DNA from: Roseococcus pinisoli | Lineage (GTDB): Bacteria > Pseudomonadota > Alphaproteobacteria > Acetobacterales > Acetobacteraceae | Direction: 5' to 3' | DNA: 64,000 nt | NCBI RefSeq assembly: GCF_018413645.1 | Contig: NZ_JAHCDA010000001.1 | Coordinates: 682,001 to 746,000, forward strand | Shown here: positions 1-8,453 of the stretch, piece after piece | How positions within the stretch are numbered: the stretch's first letter is position 1 | Layout: each line of letters begins with the position of its first letter | Notes under the pieces: generated by a model | Database searches by the model: none | Told to the model about the DNA's origin: nothing | Seen by the model: only the letters and a program-made list of their open reading frames with translations | Made by a program: the position numbers and the translations under genes

Positions 1-816
1 TGGCGGATCGTCCACGACGACGTCCACCGCCCGCCCCCAGGCGCGCTGCGGGTCCCCCGCCCCGGGGCGGGGGTCGATATACAGCAGCCCACGATCCGCC
101 AGGGCGATCTGCAGGCGCGAGAAGGGGTCGGCCAGGGAGGCGAAGCGCTCGCCCCGCATGGCGCCCAGGGCGCCCACCGCGCCCACATGGCCGGGATAGC
201 GGGCCAGCAGCCAGTCCAGCCGCTCGGCATTCGCGGTCCAGGGCAGCGTGGTCATCAGCGCGCGATTGCCGGGATCGTGCAGCGGGAAACCCGCCGGCTC
301 CATCGGGAGGGCAAGAAGCGTCTCGAAGCCGCGCCCCCGCGCGCGCTCGATCAGGGGCTCGGCGCGGGCGGCATAGGGGCTGAAGGCCAGCGCGACGGTC
401 CGTGGCAGCGTGTCGATGGCCTCTTCCGAAAGCGCGTTGGACAGGCCGATGCCGCCCACGATCAATGCGACGCGCGGCCGCGTCTCGCTGGCCGGGAAGT
501 CCCGCGCATAGGCGCGCAGCGGCATCTGCCCGTCACCGCCGATCTTGGGCAGCAGGCCGACGGGGCTCGCCTCGATGAGGTTGGGGTCGATGTAGCGCTG
601 CAGCACGGGCGGCAGGCGGGCCTGCAGCGGACCGAGGGTGAGGGGCGGCGCCGGATCGAGCGGCGCGGGAGGCTCGGCGGCCGCGACAGGAGGGCCATCG
701 GGCGGCCCCAGCACGGCGAGGCGCCAGGCGCCCCCGCCGAAAACCAGCAGGACAAGGACCCAGAACAGCCCCAGCCAGCGCCAACCGCGGCTGCCGCGCG
801 CAGAAGCCTCGCTCAC
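1..816 (-). CDS. Divergent polysaccharide deacetylase family protein (3' end outside window)
   Basis: The first 272 codons are visible; the C-terminus lies beyond the left edge. The start is GTG at 816, 12 bases after the ctpA stop. A membrane segment or uncleaved signal at about residues 12-30 (LGLFWVLVLLVF) is followed by a Pro/Ala-rich linker. The conserved core then opens with RPRVALIVGGIGLSNAL and continues with LPRTVALAFSPYA, a pattern typical of the YibQ-type divergent deacetylases. Members of this family are envelope proteins predicted to act on polysaccharide or peptidoglycan, but their reaction is poorly defined. Pairing with a CtpA-type protease just upstream is common in alphaproteobacteria and suggests an envelope-remodelling unit. 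Confidence 0.85.
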   Translation of the reverse strand, partial: MSEASARGSRGWRWLGLFWVLVLLVFGGGAWRLAVLGPPDGPPVAAAEPPAPLDPAPPLTLGPLQARLPPVLQRYIDPNLIEASPVGLLPKIGGDGQMPLRAYARDFPASETRPRVALIVGGIGLSNALSEEAIDTLPRTVALAFSPYAARAEPLIERARGRGFETLLALPMEPAGFPLHDPGNRALMTTLPWTANAERLDWLLARYPGHVGAVGALGAMRGERFASLADPFSRLQIALADRGLLYIDPRPGAGDPQRAWGRAVDVVVDDPP

Positions 817-828
817 GCCATCACGTGC

Positions 829-2211
829 TCAGCGCTGGGCGCGGCGCTGCGGCTGGGCCGCCATGGCGCGGACCAGCGAGGTCGCCTGCTGGAGCTGGAA
901 ATCCGTCTCCGGCTTCGTGGGGTCGAGCGCGGGGAAGCCTTCCGGCGGCTGGCGCTGCACGCGCTCGGTGATGGCGGCGGGCAGGTTCAGCGGCGGCAGC
1001 GGCGTCGCGCCGTTCTGCGTCTCCGAGCCTTCGGCGCGGAGCGCGCGGCGCAGATCGGCCTCGCGGTCCCGCGGATTGGCCGAGGCGGTCTGCGGATCCT
1101 GCCGCGCGGCGCGCACCTCGATGTCCGGCTCGATGCCGGTCGACTGGATGGAGCGGCCGGAGGGCGTGTAGTAGCGCGCCGTGGTCAGCCGGATGGCGCC
1201 GTTATTGCCGCCCAGCGGCATCACGGTCTGCACCGAGCCCTTGCCGAAGCTGCGCGTGCCGAGGACGACCGCGCGGCGATGGTCCTGCAGGGCGCCGGCC
1301 ACGATCTCGCTGGCCGAGGCGCTGCCGCCATTCACCAGCACCACGATCGGCAGGCCGTTGGCGATGTCGCCCGAGCGCGCGTTCCAGCGCTGCGCATCCT
1401 CCGGACGGCGGGCGCGGGTGGAGACGATCTCGCCCTGGTCGAGGAAGTCGTCGGCGACCTGGACCGCCTGGTCGAGCAGGCCGCCCGGGTTGTTGCGGAG
1501 GTCGAGCACCACGCCCTTGAGGTTGCCGCCCGCCTGCTGGCGAAGCGCCGTCATGGCGCGGCGGAGGTTGGTGTCGGTCTGCTCGTTGAAGGAGGTGACG
1601 CGGATATAGGCGACGTCGTTGCCCTCGAGCCGGTAGCGGACCACCTGCGGGCGGATCACATCGCGCGTGATGGAGACCTCGACGGGGCGGGCCTCGCCCT
1701 CGCGGCGGATGGTGAGGCGGATCGCGGTGCCGCGCTCGCCGCGCATCTGCTCCACGGCCTCCTGCAGGGTCAGGCCCTGGGTGCTGGTGCCGTTGAGGTG
1801 GGTGATGAAGTCGCCGGGCTTCACGCCCGCACGGGCGGCCGGCGTCTCGTCGATCGGGGAAATGACGCGGATATAGCCGTTCTCCTGCGTCACCTCGATG
1901 CCGAGGCCGCCGAACTCGCCCCGCGTCTGCACCTGCATGTCGCGGAAATTACGCGGGTTCAGGTAGGCGCTGTGGGGATCGAGGCCGGTGAGCATGCCGT
2001 TCACGGCATTCTCGACCAGGTCGCGGTCCTGCACCGGCTCGACATATTCGGCCCGCACGCGGGCAAAGACGTCCCCGAACAGCTGCAGCAGCCGGTAGGT
2101 CTCGGCTCGGCCGCCATCCGCTTGCGCCCAGGCGGCAACCTGCGGACCGATGATGATCCCGGCCGCAAAGGCGGCCGCGACGGCGGCGGTGGTCCCGACC
2201 CTGAGCTTCAT
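829..2211 (-). CDS. ctpA: S41 family carboxyl-terminal processing peptidase
   Basis: This 460-residue tail-specific serine protease should act in the periplasm. An N-terminal signal or anchor (residues 1-30, ending AAWAQ) is followed by a helical domain, a PDZ domain at roughly 95-175 (GEFGGLGIEV, GVKPGDFITHLNG) and the S41 protease domain. The Ser-Lys dyad is visible: Ser299 in GGSASASEIVAGAL and Lys324 in RSFGKGSVQT, 25 residues apart as in E. coli Prc. The C-terminal 70 residues are Pro/Gln/Arg-rich and look disordered. It is the first gene of a unit with the deacetylase downstream. Length and domain order are normal for CtpA. Confidence 0.95.
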   Translation of the reverse strand: MKLRVGTTAAVAAAFAAGIIIGPQVAAWAQADGGRAETYRLLQLFGDVFARVRAEYVEPVQDRDLVENAVNGMLTGLDPHSAYLNPRNFRDMQVQTRGEFGGLGIEVTQENGYIRVISPIDETPAARAGVKPGDFITHLNGTSTQGLTLQEAVEQMRGERGTAIRLTIRREGEARPVEVSITRDVIRPQVVRYRLEGNDVAYIRVTSFNEQTDTNLRRAMTALRQQAGGNLKGVVLDLRNNPGGLLDQAVQVADDFLDQGEIVSTRARRPEDAQRWNARSGDIANGLPIVVLVNGGSASASEIVAGALQDHRRAVVLGTRSFGKGSVQTVMPLGGNNGAIRLTTARYYTPSGRSIQSTGIEPDIEVRAARQDPQTASANPRDREADLRRALRAEGSETQNGATPLPPLNLPAAITERVQRQPPEGFPALDPTKPETDFQLQQATSLVRAMAAQPQRRAQR

Positions 2212-2392
2212 ACAGGTAGCCTCTTCCTACGATCCCATACGCCTTGCCCCGCCGGCCAAGCCAAGCAGGACGCCGATCGGCCACCGGCGTATCCCGCTTT
2301 TCTACACCATTGGCGAAGGAAAAGCTTAATCCTTCATCTACCAGCGCGAAGCCGGGCGGGGCAAAAATCGCGAAACGGCCGGTAAGTCTTTG

Positions 2393-2983
2393 TCACGAAA
2401 TAATTCGTGCCGGCACGCCGGCCACGCGTGAAAAGGCGTCCACCTCGGTGGTCACGGCCGCGCCGGCGCCGATCACGGCGCCCTCGCCGACCCTGACATT
2501 GGGCGCGACGACCGCCCCGGCACCGACCATGGCACGCGGCCCGATCCGCACGCCGCCGCAGAGGATCGCGCCGGGCCCGATATGCGCCCCCTCCCCCAGC
2601 TCGACATCATGCTCGACGATGGCGCCCGTGTTCACCAGCGCCAGGCGGCCGATCCGCGCCTGGGCGCCCAGCACGGCCCGCGGCATGACCACCGCCCCCT
2701 CGGCGATCTCGGCGCTCCGTGCCTTGATCGCACTGGGATGCAGCAGGACGGGCAGCGGGGCGCGCAGCCGGGCGGCCGCCGCCAGCCTCGCGGCATTGTC
2801 GCCGAAAGCGATCAGCAGCGGCCCGCCCTCATGCGCCGCCTCGGTGCCGAGCACCGGCAGGCCCAACACTGCCGGCAGCGGCGCCCTTCCGTCGAGAAAG
2901 CCCGCCACCTCGAAGCCCGCATCCAGCGCCGCCTCGCAAACGGCGCGGCCATGCCCGCCCGCGCCCAGGATCAGGACCCGCAT
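2393..2983 (-). CDS. NeuD/PglD-family sugar O-acyltransferase (hexapeptide repeat)
   Basis: This 196-residue protein starts with a Rossmann-like nucleotide-sugar binding motif (MRVLILGAGGHGRAV). Its C-terminal left-handed beta-helix, from about residue 85, has visible hexapeptide repeats such as IGRLALVNTGAIVEHDVELG and VGEGAVIGAG. The family transfers acetyl or related acyl groups from acyl-CoA to the amino group of nucleotide sugars for surface polysaccharides. The histidine in IVEHDVEL matches the usual catalytic position. No sugar-biosynthesis genes lie next to it, so the acceptor cannot be inferred. It is divergent from the serine hydrolase gene, whose start is 54 bases away. Confidence 0.85.
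   Translation of the reverse strand: MRVLILGAGGHGRAVCEAALDAGFEVAGFLDGRAPLPAVLGLPVLGTEAAHEGGPLLIAFGDNAARLAAAARLRAPLPVLLHPSAIKARSAEIAEGAVVMPRAVLGAQARIGRLALVNTGAIVEHDVELGEGAHIGPGAILCGGVRIGPRAMVGAGAVVAPNVRVGEGAVIGAGAAVTTEVDAFSRVAGVPARIIS
2394..2409 (-). terminator. Short inverted repeat across the stop codon of the acyltransferase gene
   Basis: CACGAA and TTCGTG form a perfect 6-bp stem with a 4-base AT loop that includes the TGA of the gene ending at 2393. It could stop transcription of that gene, but the stem is short and no T-run follows. Confidence 0.3.
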
Positions 2984-3037
2984 TCCGCCCCCAATGCGAC
3001 TGTGCCTAAGATCGACGAACCGGAGGAACCCCTAAGC

Positions 3038-4582
3038 ATGACCGATCTCGACCTGCTTCGACTCGAACGTTGCCTGGACCGCCTGCTCGACCTGCCGGCC
3101 GGCGCGCCCGGCGCCACCATCGGCGTGGCGCGCGATGGCCGGATCCTGGCGCATCGCTCGGCCGGCCTCGCCTCGGTCGAGCTGGGCGTGCCGATCGGGC
3201 CCGGCACCAACTTCCGCATCGCCTCCGTCTCCAAGCAGTTCACCTGCGCCGCCATCCTGCTGCTCGCCCGGGAAGGGCGCCTCGCCCCCAGCGATCCCAT
3301 CAGGCGGCACCTGCCGCAACTGCCAGCCATCCTGGACAGCATCACGCTCGACCATCTGATGCGCAACACCTCGGGCCTGCGGGACATGCTGGAGCTCAAC
3401 CGCCTCGGCGGCGTGGATCTGGGAACGCCCCTCGCCGAGGAGGAGCTGGATGCCTCCATCGCCCGCCAGTCGACGCTGAACTTCCCCCCCGGCACGCGCT
3501 ACCTCTACTGCAACAGCGGCTTCCGGCTGCTCGGGCAGGTGGTGGAGCGCCTCTCCGGCCAGAGCCTCGCGGCCTTCCTGGAGACGCGCTTCTTCACCCC
3601 GCTCGGCATGACGCGGACGCGGCACACGCCCAGCGTCGCGACCCCGATCCCGAACCTCGCGACCGGCTACCTACCGGAGGGCGGCGGCTTCGTCCGGGCC
3701 ACGCAGGGCTTCCCGCTGGGCGGCGAGGGCGGGCTGGTCTCCTGCGTCGAGGATCTGATGCTCTGGGCGGACGCCATGGCGAAGGGCGCGCTGGGCCACC
3801 TCGCGGCCGAGCTTGAGGCACTGGTCCCTTTCCCCAACGGCGAGCCGGGGCGCTATGCGCGCGGCCTCCAGGCGGATGCCTGGCGCGGGCTGGACACCGT
3901 CAGCCACGGCGGGCTCTGGCCCGGCTACAAGACCGCCTATCTGCGGATCCCGGCCAAGGGGCTGACGGTGGTAGCCATCGCCAACAACGCCGCACTCGAT
4001 CCTGCCGCCTTCGCCAATGCCGCCGCCGCTGCCGCGCTCGCCGGCGATGCGGACCTGCTGGCCGAGCCGCCGGCGATCGACCGCGCCTCCATGGTGGGCA
4101 CCTGGCTTTGCGAGGAGGACGGGCTTTCACTGGATTTCGGCGAGGACGGCGTGGCCCGCATGCACGGCGTGCCCTATGCGCTGGCGCCCACGGCGGATGG
4201 GCGGCTCGCCGCCCTGCGCGGCAGCTTTCCCTTCATCGCGGCACCGCCGCGCGACGGGGTACTGGAAGTCGAATTCGATGCCGGGCGGCGGCGCAACTTC
4301 CGCCGCGCCTCCACCGTGCCCGCGCCGATGCTGGATGGAAACTGGAGCTGCCCGGAGCTGGCCACGCGCTGGCACATCGAGGGCGGGAGCGTCCAAGCCG
4401 CCGGCCCCGTGCGGACGGCCGTGGCGCCCTGGCGCGTGGAGGCGCTGACGCCGCGGAACCTGCGCGTGCACATCCCGTCGTCGCTGTTTCCGGCCTGGGC
4501 CGATGTCGTGGTATCGGAGGATGGCAGGGCGCTGACCGTCAATGCGGGCCGTGCCCGCGGCCTGGTCTTCGAGCGCGCCTGA
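3038..4582 (+). CDS. Serine beta-lactamase-fold hydrolase, D-aminopeptidase (DAP) type
   Basis: This 514-residue penicillin-recognising enzyme has the three class C/DAP motifs in order: S63-x-x-K66 (IASVSKQF), Y157-x-N159 (YLYCNSG) and H290-x-G292 (HGGLWPG). Spacing and overall length are very close to Ochrobactrum anthropi D-aminopeptidase (520 residues; Ser62, Lys65, Tyr153, His287). The C-terminal 200 residues would be the two beta-barrel domains of that enzyme. Expected reaction: release of N-terminal D-amino acids from peptides. No signal peptide is seen, so it is probably cytoplasmic. ATG 3038 is preceded by GGAGGA. An esterase-like beta-lactamase homolog is the alternative. Confidence 0.8.
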   Translation: MTDLDLLRLERCLDRLLDLPAGAPGATIGVARDGRILAHRSAGLASVELGVPIGPGTNFRIASVSKQFTCAAILLLAREGRLAPSDPIRRHLPQLPAILDSITLDHLMRNTSGLRDMLELNRLGGVDLGTPLAEEELDASIARQSTLNFPPGTRYLYCNSGFRLLGQVVERLSGQSLAAFLETRFFTPLGMTRTRHTPSVATPIPNLATGYLPEGGGFVRATQGFPLGGEGGLVSCVEDLMLWADAMAKGALGHLAAELEALVPFPNGEPGRYARGLQADAWRGLDTVSHGGLWPGYKTAYLRIPAKGLTVVAIANNAALDPAAFANAAAAAALAGDADLLAEPPAIDRASMVGTWLCEEDGLSLDFGEDGVARMHGVPYALAPTADGRLAALRGSFPFIAAPPRDGVLEVEFDAGRRRNFRRASTVPAPMLDGNWSCPELATRWHIEGGSVQAAGPVRTAVAPWRVEALTPRNLRVHIPSSLFPAWADVVVSEDGRALTVNAGRARGLVFERA

Positions 4583-4588
4583 ACGCAA

Positions 4589-4617
4589 TGCGGCCCGCCA
4601 AGGAATAGCGGGCCGCA
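4589..4617 (+). terminator. Hairpin terminator between convergent genes
   Basis: TGCGGCCCGC and GCGGGCCGCA form a perfect 10-bp stem with a 9-base loop. It sits 6 bases after the hydrolase stop and 17 bases before the end of the opposing DUF2171 gene, so it can serve both. There is no long T-tract. Confidence 0.7.
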
Positions 4618-4634
4618 CTTGGGAGGCTTCGGGG

Positions 4635-4877
4635 TTAACCGGGAGCCTGGGTCTGCAGCGATTTCTTGGCCTCACCCGAATTGACCGTCAGGACGACCTT
4701 ATCGCCCTCGACGCCCTTCACCTGGCTCAGCGGCAAGTAATGGTGATGGCCCTGCCCATGGGGATCGCTGTCCCGCGTGAGCTTGATGCGGTCGCCGTCG
4801 AGATGATCCACCTTGCCGACCGGGTTCCCGCAAGAACCGACGACCTGCATGTGCTCCTTGATGTCCGCCTTGTTCAT
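4635..4877 (-). CDS. DUF2171 domain protein
   Basis: This small, hydrophilic, soluble protein of 80 residues matches DUF2171 in pattern: MNKADIKEHMQVVGSCGNPV, then GKVDHLDGDRIKLTRDSDP, a His-rich turn (HGQGHHHYLP) and PLSQVKGVEGDKVVLT. Related PRC-barrel-like folds often occur in small stress or housekeeping proteins, but no function is established. The start at 4877 is chosen because AAAGGAAA lies just upstream. An upstream ATG at 4913 lacks such a site and would add a basic tail. Confidence 0.8.
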   Translation of the reverse strand: MNKADIKEHMQVVGSCGNPVGKVDHLDGDRIKLTRDSDPHGQGHHHYLPLSQVKGVEGDKVVLTVNSGEAKKSLQTQAPG

Positions 4878-5008
4878 CTGGGTTTCCTTTCTGCTTCGGC
4901 GCCGAGACAGCACCGTTACTGAGAGGAACGCCCCGTCGGCAGCCAGGTTGCCCCACGGCGCCTTACGTCAGCGCCATGGGGTGGTCACTCCCGGCCCAAG
5001 AGAGGGAG

Positions 5009-6217
5009 TTACGGCTGGGTGAGGCTGTCCATCGCCGCCTGGACACCGCCCTTGGCATGGGGAATGCCCGCCAGGCCCAGCGCCATCTCGACCGAGGCCA
5101 GCGTGCCCAGGATCATCGGCTCGTTGAGGTCGCCGAGATGCCCGATGCGGAAGACCTTGCCCGACAGGTTGGAAAGGCCCGCGCCGGTGGAGACGTTGAA
5201 CCGCTCCAGCGCGATCTTGCGCACGGCCTCGGCATCGGTGCCCTCGGGCATCAGGATCGCGGTCACGCTGTCGGAATAGCGCTCGGGATTCTGGCAGAAG
5301 AGCTGCGGGCCGTTATTGCCGGACCAATGCTGCACGCAGGCGCGCACGGCCTTCGCCAGTCGCGCATGGCGCTTGAAGACGTTCTCCAGCCCTTCCTCCT
5401 CGAGGATGAGCCGCAGGGCCTCCTGCAGGCCGTAGAAGAGCGTGACCGGCACGGTGCCGACGAAGCTCTTCTGCTTGCGCGCCAGCATCTCCGTCCAGTC
5501 GAAGTAGTGGCGCGGATGGGTGCTGGCCCGGTGCGCCGCCATCGCCTTCTCGGAGGCGCCGGTGAAGCTGAAGCCCGTGGGCAGCATGAGGCCCTTCTGG
5601 CTGCCGCCCACGCAGACATCGACGCCCCACTCGTCCATGCGGAAATCGAAGCAGCCGAGCGAGCTGATCGTGTCCGTCATCAGCAGCGCCGGGTGCTTCA
5701 GCTCATCGAGGATGGCGCGGACCTGGTCGATCGGCAGGCGAGTGCCGGCGGCCGTCTCGTTGTGCACGCAGCAGACGGCCTTGATCTCATGCGCCGTGTC
5801 GGCGGCCAGCGCCTCGCGGATCGCCGACATCTCGACGCCGCGGCGCCAATCGGCGGCGACCGGCTGCGTGCGGAAGCCGAGGGTGCTGCACATCTTGGTC
5901 CAGGAGGCGGAGAAATGGCCCGTCTCGGGGATCAGCACGAGGTCGCCCGGCGAGAGCGTGTTGACCAGCGACGCCTCCCAGGCGCCATGGCCGGAGGCGG
6001 TGTACATGAACAGGTGCTGCTCGGTCTTGATGACCTTCTTCAGCCCCGCGAAGCAGGCATCGTAGACGGCCATGAAGGCAGGATCGTTGAAGTCCATGCT
6101 GGCGCGCGCGGTCGCGAGCAGCACGGAATCGGGGATGTTCGTCGGGCCCGGATTGGCGAAGAAAAGCCGGCCGCGCGCCATGGGACGCGCGGTGATCGGG
6201 GCAGTGTGACCGTCCAT
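5009..6217 (-). CDS. Class V PLP-dependent aminotransferase (serine/alanine-glyoxylate type)
   Basis: This 402-residue cytoplasmic PLP enzyme carries family hallmarks: LFFANPGPTNIPDSV near the N-terminus, the substrate-entry region TASGHGAWEASLVN, the aspartate in LLMTDTISSLG and the Schiff-base lysine in CVGGSQKGLMLPTGF. Members transfer amino groups from serine or alanine to glyoxylate; the ureidoglycine-glyoxylate enzymes are close relatives. No serine-cycle genes (hpr, glyA, mtkAB) are nearby, so the exact donor is unresolved. ATG 6217 is preferred over the ATG at 6280, since the motif-bearing part begins there and AGGAAAG precedes it. The 80 bases upstream contain two strong inverted repeats. 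Confidence 0.88.
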   Translation of the reverse strand: MDGHTAPITARPMARGRLFFANPGPTNIPDSVLLATARASMDFNDPAFMAVYDACFAGLKKVIKTEQHLFMYTASGHGAWEASLVNTLSPGDLVLIPETGHFSASWTKMCSTLGFRTQPVAADWRRGVEMSAIREALAADTAHEIKAVCCVHNETAAGTRLPIDQVRAILDELKHPALLMTDTISSLGCFDFRMDEWGVDVCVGGSQKGLMLPTGFSFTGASEKAMAAHRASTHPRHYFDWTEMLARKQKSFVGTVPVTLFYGLQEALRLILEEEGLENVFKRHARLAKAVRACVQHWSGNNGPQLFCQNPERYSDSVTAILMPEGTDAEAVRKIALERFNVSTGAGLSNLSGKVFRIGHLGDLNEPMILGTLASVEMALGLAGIPHAKGGVQAAMDSLTQP

Positions 6218-6243
6218 TTTCTCGTGACTTTCCTGCGAATTCG

Positions 6244-6265
6244 TTCCGGCCAGTATTGGCCGGAA
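6244..6265. promoter_or_regulatory. Inverted repeat upstream of the aminotransferase (operator candidate)
   Basis: TTCCGGCCA and TGGCCGGAA form a perfect 9-bp dyad around GTAT. It lies 27 bases before the aminotransferase ATG and within 5 bases of a second, larger repeat at 6270-6304. It may be a repressor site or part of the upstream gene's terminator. Confidence 0.4.
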
Positions 6266-6269
6266 CCAC

Positions 6270-6304
6270 GCGCTGATCAACGCCGCCCCGGCGTTGATCA
6301 GCGC
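6270..6304 (-). terminator. Strong hairpin at the end of the Bug receptor gene
   Basis: GCGCTGATCAACGCC and its exact complement form a 15-bp stem with a 5-base loop. It begins inside the last codons of the Bug receptor gene (stop at 6298-6300). It should end transcription from upstream before the aminotransferase gene. No T-run follows. Confidence 0.6.
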
Positions 6305-7287
6305 TGCAGGCGGATGCCCGTGCGCGCCACCACGTCGCGGTACTTGGCCACCTCGGCCGCCATGAAGGCGCGCGTCGTCTCCGGCGTGTTCGGCTCGGTC
6401 CAGGCCGAGACGCCGGCGCCCAGCAGCCGGTCGCGCAGCGACGCGTCCGAGACCGCGGCCACCAGCGCGCGGTTGATCTGCGCGACCAGGGCGGGCGGCA
6501 TGTTCGGCGGGCCCACGATCATGTTCCAGGTCGTCATCTCGAAGCCGGGCATCGCGGCCTCGTTCAGCGTCGGCACATCGGGGAAGGAGGGGAAGCGCTC
6601 GCGGCTCGTCACCGCGAGGCCGCGCACCATCCCGTCCCGCACCTGGCCCGCCGCGCTCGCCAGCACGGCGATGCCGAACTGGCCCTCGCCCTGGTGGATC
6701 GCGGTCAGCATCAGACCGCCGCTGCGATAGGGGACGTGGGTGAAGCGCGCGCCACCCAGCGCCAGCGCCATCACCTCGACCGCGAGATGCGGGATGGAGC
6801 CGACGCCCGAGGTCGCATAGGCGAATTCCTCGGGACGCGAGGCGCGCAGCCGCGCGACCGCTTCGGAGGCAGTGCGGGCGGGGAAGTTCGGGTTGGAGAC
6901 GAGGATGAGCGGCGCGGTGCCGACCATGCCGATATGCGTGAAATCCGCCATCGGGTCATAGGGCGTGCCGCCCTCCAGCGCGGCCGGCGCGATGGCATGG
7001 GAAGAGACTTCGACCAACATGATCGTGTGCCCGTCCGGTGCCTGGCGGCGCAGCCAGTCCGAGGCCACGACGCCGGAGGCGCCGGCCCGGTTCTCCACCA
7101 CCATGCGTGCGCCGGGCGAGATCTGGGCCGCGAAGCGCTCCGAGATCAGGCGCGAGGCGATATCCGTGCTGCCACCCGGGGCAAAGCCGGTCGCGAGCGT
7201 GATGGCACGCTCCGGATAGGTCTGCGCGCCGAGCGGCGAGGCGAGCACGGCAAGACAGGACGCGGCGAGCGCGAATCTTCGGAACAA
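6298..7287 (-). CDS. Bug-family tripartite tricarboxylate transporter receptor
   Basis: This is a 329-residue periplasmic binding protein. A signal peptide (MFRRFALAASCLAVLASPLGAQ, cut near residue 22) is followed by the family signature YPERAITLATGFAPGGSTDI and later APDGHTIMLVEVSSHA, FTHVPYRSGG and FPDVPTLNEAAMPGFE. Bug proteins bind carboxylates or small amides. They feed TctAB-type symporters, but no tctA or tctB is present in this window, so this is an orphan receptor. It lies between the aminotransferase and a second Bug gene (140-base gap), which suggests a shared theme of organic acid or amino acid use without proving co-transcription. Confidence 0.92.
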   Translation of the reverse strand: MFRRFALAASCLAVLASPLGAQTYPERAITLATGFAPGGSTDIASRLISERFAAQISPGARMVVENRAGASGVVASDWLRRQAPDGHTIMLVEVSSHAIAPAALEGGTPYDPMADFTHIGMVGTAPLILVSNPNFPARTASEAVARLRASRPEEFAYATSGVGSIPHLAVEVMALALGGARFTHVPYRSGGLMLTAIHQGEGQFGIAVLASAAGQVRDGMVRGLAVTSRERFPSFPDVPTLNEAAMPGFEMTTWNMIVGPPNMPPALVAQINRALVAAVSDASLRDRLLGAGVSAWTEPNTPETTRAFMAAEVAKYRDVVARTGIRLQR

Positions 7288-7427
7288 CGGATGATCCCCC
7301 TGGTTTTTGTTGGGTCGATCAAGCCCGAGGCCTCGCGCGGACGCAAGCCGTCACGATGCGCAGGGCAAGGCAAGGCGAATGGTGTCCGCCCTGCCCGTTC
7401 CCGCCGCCGCCCGACGCGGGAGGCGCG

Positions 7428-8384
7428 TCAGGGACGCTCGAGCCGGAGCCCCGCGCCTTCGGCAATGCCGCGAAACTTCGCGACCTCGGCCGCGATGAAG
7501 CGCGACGTCGCTTCCGGCCCCGTCGGCGGGGGCACGGCGACGCCGAGGCCGGCCAGCCGCTCGGCCAACGCGGGTTCGGCCAGGCAGTCCTGCACGGCGG
7601 CGGCCAGCGTCGCGATCCGCGCGGGCGGCGTGCCGCGCGGCGCCAGCAGCGCGTTCCAGGTCGAGACGTCGAAGGGCGCGAGACCGCCTTCCTCCAGCGT
7701 CGGCAGCTCGGGCCAGGTCGGGGTGCGGGCGGGCGTCGCCACGGCCAGCAGCCGCACGCGGCCGTCGCGCGCGATGCCGGACAGGCTCGCCAGCGTCTCG
7801 AACACGAAGGAAACCTCGCCGCGCGCCAGCGCCTCCAGGGCGGGGCCGCCGCCGCGATAGGGGATGTGCTCGGCACGCAGCTGCGTGCGCGCCAGGAAGA
7901 GCTCGGCGGCCAGATGCGTGATGCTGCCCGCCCCGGCGGAGCCATAGGTGCCCGGCGCTTCCGCCAGGGCACCGCGCAGCGCGGCGAGGTCGCGAGGGCC
8001 GTTCGGTGCCACCGCGAGGGCCAGCGGCGTCACACCCGTCAGCGCCACCGCGTCGAAGTCCCGGACCGCGTCATAGGGGAGATCCTGGAAGACGGCGGGA
8101 TTGGCGCCATGCGAGCTGGCCGAGGCGAAGAGCAGGGTATGGCCGTCCGGCATGGCGCGCTTGGCGGCCTCGCTGCCGACGGCGCCGCCGGCGCCCGCCC
8201 GGTTCTCGACCACCACGCGGGCCGAGAGCCGGGCCGAGAGACGATCAGCCAGGAGGCGCGCGGCGATATCCGTGCTGCCCGCCGGCCCGAAAGGCACGAT
8301 GAGGGTGATGCCGCGCTCGGGAAAGGCCAGCGCGGCGGTGGGGAGGAAAAGGCCCGCAAGGACGAGGAGGGAGCGTCGCTTCAT
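7428..8384 (-). CDS. Bug-family tripartite tricarboxylate transporter receptor
   Basis: This second orphan Bug receptor has 318 residues. The signal peptide is at residues 1-20 (MKRRSLLVLAGLFLPTAALA), followed by FPERGITLIVPFGPAGSTDI, AMPDGHTLLFASASSHGANP and AEHIPYRGGGPALEAL. Its sequence clearly differs from the neighbouring Bug protein, so they probably bind different ligands rather than being a recent duplicate. The start is uncertain: an in-frame ATG at 8396 would add four residues (MSRG), and neither ATG has a clear ribosome binding site. It lies 69 bases after the unknown gene of the ABC-importer operon and may be its last member. Confidence 0.88.
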   Translation of the reverse strand: MKRRSLLVLAGLFLPTAALAFPERGITLIVPFGPAGSTDIAARLLADRLSARLSARVVVENRAGAGGAVGSEAAKRAMPDGHTLLFASASSHGANPAVFQDLPYDAVRDFDAVALTGVTPLALAVAPNGPRDLAALRGALAEAPGTYGSAGAGSITHLAAELFLARTQLRAEHIPYRGGGPALEALARGEVSFVFETLASLSGIARDGRVRLLAVATPARTPTWPELPTLEEGGLAPFDVSTWNALLAPRGTPPARIATLAAAVQDCLAEPALAERLAGLGVAVPPPTGPEATSRFIAAEVAKFRGIAEGAGLRLERP

Positions 8385-8453
8385 GCCGCGCGACATGCCG
8401 AAAGCATGTTGCCACGGCATGTCGGTCTTGCGGCGTTACGAAGAAGTCGGTGC

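Noticed and set aside
187-2385. Long open frame of 732 codons on the plus strand opposite the deacetylase and ctpA genes
   Set aside because: The minus strand carries clear S41 peptidase and deacetylase motifs. The plus frame is an antisense artefact of GC-rich codon bias, with no recognisable motif.
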